Assembly (NCBI GenBank): GCA_900465915.1
Contig: UBKJ01000028.1
Location: forward strand, 1-64,000
Direction of reading: 5' to 3'
Length of the DNA stretch: 64,000 nt
Origin: Hyphomicrobiales bacterium
GTDB taxonomy: Bacteria > Pseudomonadota > Alphaproteobacteria > Rhizobiales > Rhizobiaceae
Made by a program: the position numbers and the translations under genes. Numbering within the stretch: position 1 is the first letter of the stretch; every line of letters begins with the position of its first letter. The notes beneath the pieces were generated by a model. It searched no databases. It was given only the letters and a program-made list of their open reading frames with translations, and was not told the DNA's origin. Below are positions 27,120-35,335 of the stretch, piece by piece.

Positions 27120-28007
27120 ATGAACACATCCGCGCAAACCTTCCCCCATGCCGGGCGTCCGCGCTGGTGGCGAAGCCGCGTCGTGCGCCGCTTCGCCGGC
27201 AACCGGCTCGCGCTGGTCGGGCTGGCGATGATCGCCGTGCTGACCTTCGCCTGCGTCGCCGGCCCGCATCTGCTGCCGTTCGACGAATTCTACATCGACC
27301 TGCGCGCGCGTTTCGCGCCGCCTGGAACGGGCGCGCACATTTTCGGCACCGACCCGCTGGGGCGCGACATCGCCGCGCGGCTGTTCCATGCCGGGCGCAT
27401 CTCGCTGCTGGTAGGCTTTTCCGCCATGCTGCTCTCCACCTGCATCGGCTCGGTGGTCGGCGTGGTGTCGGGCTATTACGGGCGGCTGGTCGGCACGGCG
27501 CTGATGCGCATCGTCGACGCCTTCCTGTCGTTTCCGTCGATCTTCCTGCTGCTGACGCTCGCCGCCTTCGTCAAGCCGAGCCCGCTGATGATCACCGTCA
27601 TCATCGCCGCGACGAGCTGGATGGAGGTGGCCCGCATCGTGGAGGCCGAGACGCGTTCGCTGCGCGACCGCGACTTCGTGCTCGCCGCCCGGATGCTGGG
27701 CCTGCGCGGGCGCTGGATCATGTTCCGCGAGATCTTGCCCAACGTGATGGGGCCGATCGTCGTCGCGGCGACGCTGACCATCGCGCGGGCGATCCTGCTC
27801 GAAGCCTATATCAGCTTCCTCGGCTACGGCATCCAGCCGCCGCTGCCGAGCTGGGGCAACATGCTCAACGGCGCGCAGCAATATCTGACCTCGGCGCCCT
27901 GGCTGGCCATCGTTCCGGGCGTCGCGATCACCATTGCGGTCGCCGGCTTCAATTTCATCGGCGACGGCCTGCGCGACGCGCTCGACGCCCGTTCCGACCA
28001 GGGGTGA
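27120..28007 (+). CDS. ABC transporter permease, DppC/OppC type
   Basis: A 295-residue partner permease. It has the family's N-terminal segment (RRFAGNRLALVGLAMIAVL), then IFGTDPLGRDIAARLFHAGR, the DppC signature before the core domain, and an ATPase-contact loop (LAARMLGLRGRWIMFREILP). Followed after 5 bp by a flavoprotein gene, so transport and oxidation genes share one transcript. Confidence 0.91.
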   Translation: MNTSAQTFPHAGRPRWWRSRVVRRFAGNRLALVGLAMIAVLTFACVAGPHLLPFDEFYIDLRARFAPPGTGAHIFGTDPLGRDIAARLFHAGRISLLVGFSAMLLSTCIGSVVGVVSGYYGRLVGTALMRIVDAFLSFPSIFLLLTLAAFVKPSPLMITVIIAATSWMEVARIVEAETRSLRDRDFVLAARMLGLRGRWIMFREILPNVMGPIVVAATLTIARAILLEAYISFLGYGIQPPLPSWGNMLNGAQQYLTSAPWLAIVPGVAITIAVAGFNFIGDGLRDALDARSDQG

Positions 28008-28012
28008 CCGCG

Positions 28013-29338
28013 ATGCAGCCGAAATTCTCTCCTTTCGAAACGTCGCTGTGGTACGCCACCGCTGCGCCCGCGCCCGAAACCGCCCGGCTGGAGGGCGACG
28101 AGAAGGCCGATGTCTGCATCGTCGGCGGCGGCTATACCGGCCTCACCACCGCGCTGGAGCTGGCCAAGGCCGGCGTGGACGTCGTGCTCCTGGAAAACCG
28201 GGAGGTGGGCTATGGCGGCTCGGGCCGCAACGCCGGCCATTGCACGCCGACCTTCACCCATTACAGCCTCGACGAGTTGCGCAGGATGCTGGGCGAGCCG
28301 TGGGCGAGCCGCCTGATCGCGCGGCAGACCCGCGCCAACGACAGGGTCGCCGCCTATATGCGCGACTACGCCATCGACTGCGAATGGGTGCAGAACGGCT
28401 ATGTGATGGGCGCGCTGCATCCCGGCCAGCTCGCGGATATCGAGGACAAGGTCCGCAGCTACAACGCCGTCGGCGCGAGGACCCGCATGCTCGATCGCGA
28501 CGAGGTCGCAGAGGTCACCGGATCGCCGCGTTATTACGGCGGCTGGCTGCACGAGGAGGCGGGGCATCTCAATCCGCTCGGCTATGCGCGCGGGCTGGCC
28601 CGCGCCGCCATGCGCGAGGGCGCGCGCCTCTACACCCGGTCCGGGGCGGAAGGATGCGAGCCCGTCGGGGGGCGGTGGAAAGTGCGGACCGCCGCCGGTT
28701 CGATCACGGCCGACAAGGTCGTTTTCGCGACCGGGGCCTATACGGTCGCGGGCTGGCCCAGGCTCGACGAAAGCTTCAAGATCCACAAGGTCTTCGTCGC
28801 CGCCACCCGGCCGCTGTCGGAGGAGGCGCGCCGGTCCGTGCTGCCGCGCAACACCACCATGCATGACGGGCGCGGCGACATCTTCGTCTATAAATACAAC
28901 GCCGAGGGGCGGATCGTCGCCTCCATGTTCCCCATGGGCCGGCGCGGCGCGGACGTCGCTTTCACCAAGCAGATCCTGACCGACCGGCTGAAATGGCTGC
29001 ATCCGCAGATCACCGAGCCCGTGGACTGGGAATATCTCTGGTTCGGCGAACTCGACATGCAATATCGCACCGTGCCGCGGCTCTACGATCTCGCGCCGGG
29101 GGTCGCGGCGCTGACGGGGCTTTCGGGCCGCGGCGTGCCCACCGGCAGCATGCTGGGCGGCGTCCTTTCCGAATGGGCGCTGGGCGTCCCGGCGGACGAG
29201 CTGTCGCTGAAGCCCGAACCGCTGCATCGCGCGCCCTTCTACATGAATTACGGCCCGCCGCTGACGCTGCGCTATTACCGCGTGCATGACTGGCTCAAGA
29301 GCCGGACCTCGGGCGCGGCGCTGCCGCCGCACGCCTGA
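28013..29338 (+). CDS. FAD-dependent oxidoreductase (DAO/OrdL-PuuB type)
   Basis: A 441-residue flavoprotein. The FAD motif VCIVGGGYTGLTTALELAKA is at residues about 30-50, followed by GYGGSGRNAGHCTPTF; the end has LSGRGVPTGSMLGGVLSEWA. It resembles OrdL/gamma-glutamylputrescine oxidase-like proteins that oxidise amines to aldehydes. The start ATG at 28013 lies 5 bp after the permease stop; an earlier in-frame start lies inside the permease gene. It is a second, distinct DAO-family enzyme in the cluster (the other is at 22996). Confidence 0.88.
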   Translation: MQPKFSPFETSLWYATAAPAPETARLEGDEKADVCIVGGGYTGLTTALELAKAGVDVVLLENREVGYGGSGRNAGHCTPTFTHYSLDELRRMLGEPWASRLIARQTRANDRVAAYMRDYAIDCEWVQNGYVMGALHPGQLADIEDKVRSYNAVGARTRMLDRDEVAEVTGSPRYYGGWLHEEAGHLNPLGYARGLARAAMREGARLYTRSGAEGCEPVGGRWKVRTAAGSITADKVVFATGAYTVAGWPRLDESFKIHKVFVAATRPLSEEARRSVLPRNTTMHDGRGDIFVYKYNAEGRIVASMFPMGRRGADVAFTKQILTDRLKWLHPQITEPVDWEYLWFGELDMQYRTVPRLYDLAPGVAALTGLSGRGVPTGSMLGGVLSEWALGVPADELSLKPEPLHRAPFYMNYGPPLTLRYYRVHDWLKSRTSGAALPPHA

Positions 29339-29391
29339 CGAAAACCGACGCCGCGCCGCAAGGCGCTCAATCACAGGAAAGGAACATCACC

Positions 29392-29733
29392 ATGTCCATC
29401 TATAACGTCGCCGACGATATCGACTTCACGCCGTCCCGTCCCGCCGAGGGCCGCGACAGCGGCTCGGACGCCCGCATGATCTGGGAGGACGACGTCGAGA
29501 ACGGCACGAAAGTCGCGGTGTGGAAAGCCGAGCCGGGCGTCTACGCCTATCCGGCACGCGACCTGGACGAGACCTTCGTCGTGATCGAGGGCGAGGCGCT
29601 GTGCAGCCTCGACGGCTCGCATCCCGCGCCGATCTCGGCCGGTTCGATCGTGCGCATCGCCAAGGGCGTCGCCATCACGCTCGACGTCAAGTCGCCGCTG
29701 CGCAAGGTGGCGACGGTGGTTCCCAAGCCGTAA
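29392..29733 (+). CDS. Small cupin-domain protein
   Basis: A 113-residue single-domain cupin. ETFVVIEGEALCSLDG and the following SAGSIVRIAKGVAITLDV match the two cupin motifs, but the usual metal-binding histidines of motif 1 are mostly absent, resembling the DUF861-like cupins that accompany OrdL-type oxidoreductases. The RBS AGGAAAGGA is at 29375-29383. Probably an accessory protein, epimerase or ligand sensor for the pathway; function not established. Confidence 0.78.
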   Translation: MSIYNVADDIDFTPSRPAEGRDSGSDARMIWEDDVENGTKVAVWKAEPGVYAYPARDLDETFVVIEGEALCSLDGSHPAPISAGSIVRIAKGVAITLDVKSPLRKVATVVPKP

Positions 29734-29818
29734 TTCGGGGAACGATCGAGGCGGGCCGCCGGATATGGCGGCGGCCTGCTTCCAGGAAAGAACGGCCACG
29801 ATACGGAGCGCTGCTGAG

Positions 29819-31435
29819 ATGACGGAAAAAGGCGAGAACGGACAGGCGATTTTGTCGGTGCGCAACCTGAGCGTCGGCCTGCCCAAGGGGCTGGACCGGC
29901 GATACGCCGTCCACGACATATCGTTCGAATTGAAAGCCGGCGAAATTCTCTGCATCATCGGCGAATCCGGCTCGGGCAAATCGGTGACGGCCAACACCAT
30001 CATGGGGCTGCTGCCGTCGACGATGACCATAGAAAGCGGATCGATCGATTTTCGGGGCGCCGATCTTCTGAAAATCCCGGAAAGCCGGCGCCGCCTGCTG
30101 CGCGGCAAGTCGGTCTCCATCATCTTCCAGGACCCGCTATCCTCGCTCAATCCCCTGATGACGATCCGCGACCAGATCGACGAGGTTCTCGTCGCCCATG
30201 ATTTCGGCGATCGCCAGCGCCGCGCAGCCAAGATCGTCGAGATTCTGACCGAGGTCGGCCTGCCCGAACCGGAAGTCATCCAGCATCAATATCCCTTCCG
30301 TCTTTCCGGCGGGCAGCGCCAGCGCGTCATGATCGCCATGGCGCTGGCGCTCGATCCCGATGTGTTGATCGCCGACGAGCCGACCACGGCGCTCGACGTG
30401 ACCACGCAGGCGCAGATCCTCGACCTCATCCGCAAGATCCAGCAGCGCAAGGGCATGAGCGTCATGTTCATCACCCATGATTTCGGGGTGGTCTCCGAGA
30501 TCGCGGACAGCGTCATCGTGATGGAGAAGGGCGACCTGGTGGAGCAGGGAAGCGCGCGGGACGTGCTTTTCAACCCGCAGCATCCCTATACGAAACGCCT
30601 GATCGCCGCCGTTCCGCATATGCGCCAGGACGACAAGGCGGCGACGCCCGAGACGGACGTGGTGCTCAAGGCCACGGACCTGCGCAAGACCTATCACGTC
30701 GGCTCCGGGATGTTCAGCCGCAAGCGGGTGGTCCCCGCCCTGCAGGACGTCAGCTTCACCCTGCGCCGCGGCCGCACGCTGGGCGTGGTCGGTGAAAGCG
30801 GCTCCGGCAAGAGTTCGCTGGGGCGCGTGCTCATGAAGCTGACCGATCTCGATTCGGGCAGCATCCTGTTCGAGGAGCGCGACATCGCCGGCCTGTCGGA
30901 AAAGGAGTTCCGCCCCCTTCGGCCCCGCATCCAGATGGTGTTCCAGGACCCCTTCGCCTCGCTCAATCCCCGCCACACCATCGGTATGTCGCTGACGGTC
31001 GGGCCGATCGCCCATGGCCGCGACGCGCGGGAAACGCGGGCGCGGGCCTATGAGACGCTCGAGCTGGTGGGGCTCGACCCCAGCGCCATGGAGCGCTTTC
31101 CGCATGAATTTTCCGGCGGCCAGCGGCAGAGGGTGGGGATCGCCCGCGCGCTGATGCTGGACCCGGAGATACTGATCGCCGACGAGGCGGTGTCGGCGCT
31201 CGACGTGTCGATCCAGGCCCAGATTCTGGAGCTGCTGCAGCGCGTCCAGCGCGAGCGCAACCTGGCGATCATCTTCATCACGCACGACCTGCGCGTGGCG
31301 AGCCAGATCTGCGACGACATCCTGGTCATGCATCGGGGCGTGGTGGTGGAATCCGGCGCGCCGAGCGTCATCTTCGGCGATCCGCGGCAGGATTACACCC
31401 GCAAGCTGGTGGCGGCCATTCCGGGGATGCGCTGA
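29819..31435 (+). CDS. Fused dipeptide ABC ATPase (DppD-DppF type)
   Basis: A 538-residue protein with two complete ATPase domains in one chain, replacing separate DppD and DppF. Domain 1: Walker [15 protein letters not shown], signature [15 protein letters not shown], Walker [14 protein letters not shown]. Domain 2: Walker [15 protein letters not shown], signature [15 protein letters not shown], Walker [15 protein letters not shown] chose ATG 29819; an ATG at 29765 lacks a good ribosome binding site and would add a non-conserved leader. It completes the importer begun at 24388. Its end is 15 bp from the convergent siderophore ATPase. Confidence 0.9.
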   Translation: MTEKGENGQAILSVRNLSVGLPKGLDRRYAVHDISFELKAGEILCIIGESGSGKSVTANTIMGLLPSTMTIESGSIDFRGADLLKIPESRRRLLRGKSVSIIFQDPLSSLNPLMTIRDQIDEVLVAHDFGDRQRRAAKIVEILTEVGLPEPEVIQHQYPFRLSGGQRQRVMIAMALALDPDVLIADEPTTALDVTTQAQILDLIRKIQQRKGMSVMFITHDFGVVSEIADSVIVMEKGDLVEQGSARDVLFNPQHPYTKRLIAAVPHMRQDDKAATPETDVVLKATDLRKTYHVGSGMFSRKRVVPALQDVSFTLRRGRTLGVVGESGSGKSSLGRVLMKLTDLDSGSILFEERDIAGLSEKEFRPLRPRIQMVFQDPFASLNPRHTIGMSLTVGPIAHGRDARETRARAYETLELVGLDPSAMERFPHEFSGGQRQRVGIARALMLDPEILIADEAVSALDVSIQAQILELLQRVQRERNLAIIFITHDLRVASQICDDILVMHRGVVVESGAPSVIFGDPRQDYTRKLVAAIPGMR

Positions 31436-31450
31436 CGAAGCCGCTCCGGC

Positions 31451-32209
31451 CTAGTCGTAGAACAGGCAGATGCGGCGGCCGTCCAGTTCGCGGACGCGGA
31501 TGGGCATGTCGTATATGTCCTGCAGGACGTCCGGGCGGATGATCTCCTCCACCGCGCCCTGGTAGAGGATGCGGCCGTCGCGCATGGCGATCAGGCGGTC
31601 GGCGTACCATGAGGCGAAGTTGATGTCGTGCAGGACCAGCACCACGGTCTTGCCGAGATCGTCGGCGGCCCGGCGCAGGATCTTCATCATGCCGGAGGCG
31701 TGCTTCATGTCGAGATTGTTGAGGGGCTCGTCCAGAAGCACGTAGTCCGTATCCTGGCAGAGCACCATGGCGACGAAGGCGCGCTGGCGCTGGCCGCCGG
31801 ACAATTCGTCCAGAAAACGGTCGGCGAGCGGCTGGAGGTGGAGATAGTCGAGCGCCCGGTCGATATGCGCCTTGTCCTCGGCGAACAGCCTGCCTTTGGA
31901 ATAGGGATAGCGGCCGAAGGCGACCAGGTCGCGCACCGTCAGGCGCGAGGCGATGTGGTTGTCCTGCCGCAGGATGGAGAGCCTTCGCGCCAGCGCGTCG
32001 GAGGGCGTCGTAGCGACGTCCAGCCCGTCGACGGTGACGCGGCCCGTGTCCATCGAGACGAGGCGGGCCACGATGGAGAGCAGCGTGGACTTGCCCGCGC
32101 CGTTCGGCCCGATGATGGCGGTGACGCCGCCGGCGGGGATGGCGACCGAGACGTCGTCGACGACGCGCGTGTCGCCGTAGGATTTGCTGATGGCGTCTGC
32201 GACGATCAT
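31451..32209 (-). CDS. Ferric siderophore ABC transporter ATP-binding protein
   Basis: A 252-residue ATPase of the FepC/VctC/YclP type. Walker [15 protein letters not shown], signature [15 protein letters not shown], Walker B YVLLDEPLNNLDM and switch His in VLVLHDINFASWYADR are all intact. Last gene of a leftward operon SBP-permease-permease-ATPase; its start overlaps the preceding permease stop by 4 bp. The DEPLNNLDM variant is typical of the catechol/petrobactin siderophore group. Confidence 0.91.
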   Translation of the reverse strand: MIVADAISKSYGDTRVVDDVSVAIPAGGVTAIIGPNGAGKSTLLSIVARLVSMDTGRVTVDGLDVATTPSDALARRLSILRQDNHIASRLTVRDLVAFGRYPYSKGRLFAEDKAHIDRALDYLHLQPLADRFLDELSGGQRQRAFVAMVLCQDTDYVLLDEPLNNLDMKHASGMMKILRRAADDLGKTVVLVLHDINFASWYADRLIAMRDGRILYQGAVEEIIRPDVLQDIYDMPIRVRELDGRRICLFYD

Positions 32210-33180
32210 CGCGCGCTCCGCTTTAAAATGAGGACGAGGAAGACGATGCCGCCGACGAATTCGATGATGATCGAAAGCGCGGTGTCGAAGGCGAAGACGC
32301 GCTCGACGATCACCTGTCCGCCGACGAGGCAGATAATGGCGACGAGCACGGCGGCGGGCAGCACATATTTGTGCTTGCCGTTGTCGACGAGATAATGGGC
32401 CAGCGCCGCCACCAGCAGGCCGAAGAACATCACCGGCCCGACCAGCGCCGTGGAGACGGCGACCAGCACCGAGACCAGCACCAGGATGGCGGTGACGGCC
32501 GATTTGTAGGGAACGCCGAGATTGATCGCGGCCGGCCGGCCCAGCGCCAGCACGTCGAAACGGTGCATCTGCGCCAGTCCGACCACGGTGACCAGGGCGG
32601 CGATGACGGCCGAGATGGCGAGCAGCGTGGGATTGACCGAGTTGAAGCGGGCGAAGAGCGTATCCTGCAGGACGGCGAATTCGTTCGGGTCGAGGATGCG
32701 CTGCAGGAAGCCGGACAGGCTACGGAACAGGACGCCGAAGATGATGCCGACCAGCACCAGAAGATGCAGGCTGCGCTCGGCGCCGACGAAAAGCCAGCGA
32801 TAAAGGAGGCCCGCGAAGACGACGAGCAGGCCCGTCTCGTAGAGGAATTTCAGCTGCGGGTCGAGCATCGCCACGCCGCCGGAGCCGATCGCCACCACCA
32901 GCAGCGTCTGCACCAGCGCGTAGAGCGCGTCGAAGCCCATCACCGACGGGGTCAGGATGCGATTTCCGGTGACGGTCTGGAACAGCACCGTGGAGACGGC
33001 CACCGCATAGGCGACCAGCAGCAGGGCGGCGAGCTTGACGCCGCGGAATTTGAGCACGAAGCTCCAGTCGCCCTTGGCGCCGAGCGTCATGAAGGCGGCG
33101 ACGGAGGCGAGCGCCAGCGCCAGCAATATCAGAAGGACGAGCTTCGCCCTTGTCTCCCTTGAGCGCGTTTTATGCGGCAT
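32206..33180 (-). CDS. Ferric siderophore ABC permease (second permease)
   Basis: A 324-residue FecCD-family permease with about nine hydrophobic helices (VAYAVAVSTVLFQTVTGNRI; TPSVMGFDALYALVQT; ALVGPVMFFGLLVAALAHYL). It resembles VctG/YclO, the partner of the gene at 33170-34125, whose stop it overlaps. Intact, unlike its partner. Confidence 0.9.
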   Translation of the reverse strand: MPHKTRSRETRAKLVLLILLALALASVAAFMTLGAKGDWSFVLKFRGVKLAALLLVAYAVAVSTVLFQTVTGNRILTPSVMGFDALYALVQTLLVVAIGSGGVAMLDPQLKFLYETGLLVVFAGLLYRWLFVGAERSLHLLVLVGIIFGVLFRSLSGFLQRILDPNEFAVLQDTLFARFNSVNPTLLAISAVIAALVTVVGLAQMHRFDVLALGRPAAINLGVPYKSAVTAILVLVSVLVAVSTALVGPVMFFGLLVAALAHYLVDNGKHKYVLPAAVLVAIICLVGGQVIVERVFAFDTALSIIIEFVGGIVFLVLILKRSAR

Positions 33181-34125
33181 GGCGTCTCTTCCGCAGGAGC
33201 AGGTAGAGGAACAGCGCGCTGCCGGTGACGCCGACCACCGTGCCGATGGGGATTTCGTAAGGCGCGCGCACCGTGCGGCCGATGATGTCGCAGAGCAGGA
33301 TGAAGGCTGCGCCCAGCGTCGCCACCCAGGGTACGGAGCGGCGCATGTTGTCGCCCGCCGTCAGGCTGACGATGTTGGGCACGACGAGGCCGAGGAAAGG
33401 GATCATGCCCACCGTCACTACCACCACGGCGCTGACCAGCGAGACGATGCCGAGGCCGAAGGCCATGACGCGGGCGTAGTTGAGCCCGAGATTGGTGGTG
33501 AAGTCGCGCCCCATGCCGGCCACGGTGAAGCGGTCGGCGGCGAGATAGGCGGCGACGGCGAGGGCGAAGCCGATCCACAACAGCTCGTAACGGCCGCGCA
33601 GCACGCCAGAAAAATCGCCGGTGGTCCAGGCCAGCATGGTCTGCATCAGGTCGTAGCGATAGGCGAAGAAGTGGTGACGGCGGAGATCACTCCGCCCAGC
33701 ATGACGCCGATCAGCGGGGCCAGAAGAATGTCGCGCAGCGGCGCGCGGCGCAGCAAAGCGAGAAACAGCGCCGTGCCGGCCAGCGCGAAGACCGCCGCCA
33801 CCAGCATCTTGCCGAAGATGGGCATGTCGGGCGCGAGCATGGTGATGGTGAGGAGGCCCAGCCCGGCCGATTCCGTGGTGCCGGCCGTGGAGGGCTCGAC
33901 GAAGCGGTTGCGCACCAGCATCTGCATGATCAGCCCAGCCACGGCCATCGAGCTTCCAGCCAGCGCCAGCGCCAGCGTGCGCGGGATACGGCTCGCCAGA
34001 AGCACCAGCGTCGCCCGGTCGCGCCCGTCCACGAGCGCGCCGAGCGACACGTCGCTGACGCCGACGAACAGGCTTGCGACCGCCAGCAAAAGCGTGGCGG
34101 CGAGGGCTGGCGCCAGATATTTCAA
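33170..34125 (-). pseudogene. Ferric siderophore ABC permease (first permease), single-base frameshift
   Basis: An FecCD-family permease (VctD/YclN-like) split into two frames. The N-terminal part, 34125 to 33646, reads to LIGVMLGGVISAVTT, then runs into SSPIATT and a stop. The C-terminal part continues in another frame from FFAYRYDLMQTMLAW to the stop TAA at 33170. Restoring one G near 33671 on the plus strand (one C in the coding strand, ACCACTTCTTC to ACCACCTTCTTC) gives a normal permease of about 318 residues. The start is TTG at 34125, 3 bp after the SBP stop. Everything else is well conserved, so the lesion is recent or a sequencing/assembly error. Confidence 0.85.
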
Positions 34126-34128
34126 GGT

Positions 34129-35076
34129 CTATTTCTTCGCGGAGACGGCGGCGTAGACCTGGTCGAGCAGCGTCGAAAGCGCGGTGTAGCCGCTGCTGAC
34201 GATATAGGCCGCCTGCGGGTCGAGATAGACGACCTGTCCCTTCTTCCACGCGGTGGTCTGGCGCACCAGCTCGTTGTCGAGCACCTGCCGGGCGGCCTTG
34301 CCCTCGACGCCGCGGCCGATGGCGGCGTCGCGGTCGACGACGAACAGCCAGTCGGGGTTCTTCTCCAGGATATATTCGAAGGAGACGATGTCGCCGCCGT
34401 GGAAGCGGTCGTCGATCTTGCCCTTGACCGGCTGGAAGCCGATCTCCGTATGCAGCCAGCCGAGGCGCGAGGTCGGGCCGTAGGCGCCCACCTTGCCGGC
34501 GTTGGTGATGAGGATCAAAGCCGAGCCGGAATGGGGCGCCACCGCCTTCAGCGCCGCGATCTTCTCGTCGAGCGTCGCGTCGAGTTTGCGCGCCTCGTCC
34601 TGCTTGCCGAAAATCTCGCCGAGCTTGAGGATGTTGGCCTTGACGCTGGGGATGAACTGCTTGCCGTCGACCGACATGTCGATGGCCGGCGTGATCTTGG
34701 AGACGTCGCCATATTTGGCGCGCGAGCGACCGCCGACGATGACGAGATCGGCCTGGGCGGCGTTGATCGCCTCGTAATCGGGCTCGAACAGCGTGCCGAC
34801 CTTGAGATATTTGGGGTCGGAATAGCGCGACAGATAGGAGGGCAGGGCGCTGCCTGGAACGCCCGTCACGTCGACGCCGAGCGCGGTCAGCGTGTCGAGG
34901 CTCGGCATGTCGAGCACCAGCACCTTTTTCGGCGCCGTCGGCAGCACCGTGTCGCCCTGCGCGTGGTGGATGGTGACGGGTTCGCTTCGCGCCGCCGGCG
35001 CGCCGAGGAACAGGGCGCCGCCAAGGACGCTCAAGGCCGCCGCGCGGCTCAGTCGTTTCAACGCATTCTTCCTCAT
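34129..35076 (-). CDS. Ferric siderophore periplasmic binding protein
   Basis: A 315-residue class III binding protein (FecB/VctP/FatB/YclQ group). A signal peptide ends around APAARSEP. The chain has the family's PKKVLVLDMPSLDTLTALGV, LFEPDYEAINAAQADLVIVG and the long connecting helix. It carries a ferric siderophore, by family most likely a catecholate, from the outer-membrane receptor to the permeases. First gene of the leftward operon; candidate iron-control sequence lies 126 bp upstream. Confidence 0.9.
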   Translation of the reverse strand: MRKNALKRLSRAAALSVLGGALFLGAPAARSEPVTIHHAQGDTVLPTAPKKVLVLDMPSLDTLTALGVDVTGVPGSALPSYLSRYSDPKYLKVGTLFEPDYEAINAAQADLVIVGGRSRAKYGDVSKITPAIDMSVDGKQFIPSVKANILKLGEIFGKQDEARKLDATLDEKIAALKAVAPHSGSALILITNAGKVGAYGPTSRLGWLHTEIGFQPVKGKIDDRFHGGDIVSFEYILEKNPDWLFVVDRDAAIGRGVEGKAARQVLDNELVRQTTAWKKGQVVYLDPQAAYIVSSGYTALSTLLDQVYAAVSAKK

Positions 35077-35201
35077 GTCGCCCCACCTTCGCCGCCGGTC
35101 GGGGGAAGCCTTGCGCTTCCTCCGGCCGTTGCGCTATGCAGTTAAGTTGATAAAACAAGTCTGCTTTATGGTCGCGGTTCCGATCGTGTCAACCGATCTA
35201 A

Positions 35202-35218
35202 TTCAGACCTGTTCTAAA
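35202..35218. promoter_or_regulatory. Candidate Irr box (ICE) between siderophore operon and HTH-TrpD2 gene
   Basis: TTCAGACCTGTTCTAAA matches the Irr-type interrupted palindrome TTTAGAA-N3-TTCTAAA at 12 of 14 fixed positions, with the right half perfect. It lies in the 259-bp divergent gap, about 126 bp from the siderophore SBP start and 117 bp from the gene at 35336. Irr is the haem/iron-responsive regulator of Hyphomicrobiales. I rate it plausible because a second such box sits before the TonB receptor. Confidence 0.5.
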
Positions 35219-35335
35219 GTGAGCGCAGGGAAACGATCGCGGCGGGACGGGCCGCTTTCGGCCAAGAAGCGTGCGGAATGACGTTGCCGCGGCGCGGGCC
35301 ATCGGGCCGGCGCCGCCAGGAGAGGGACGGGGACG

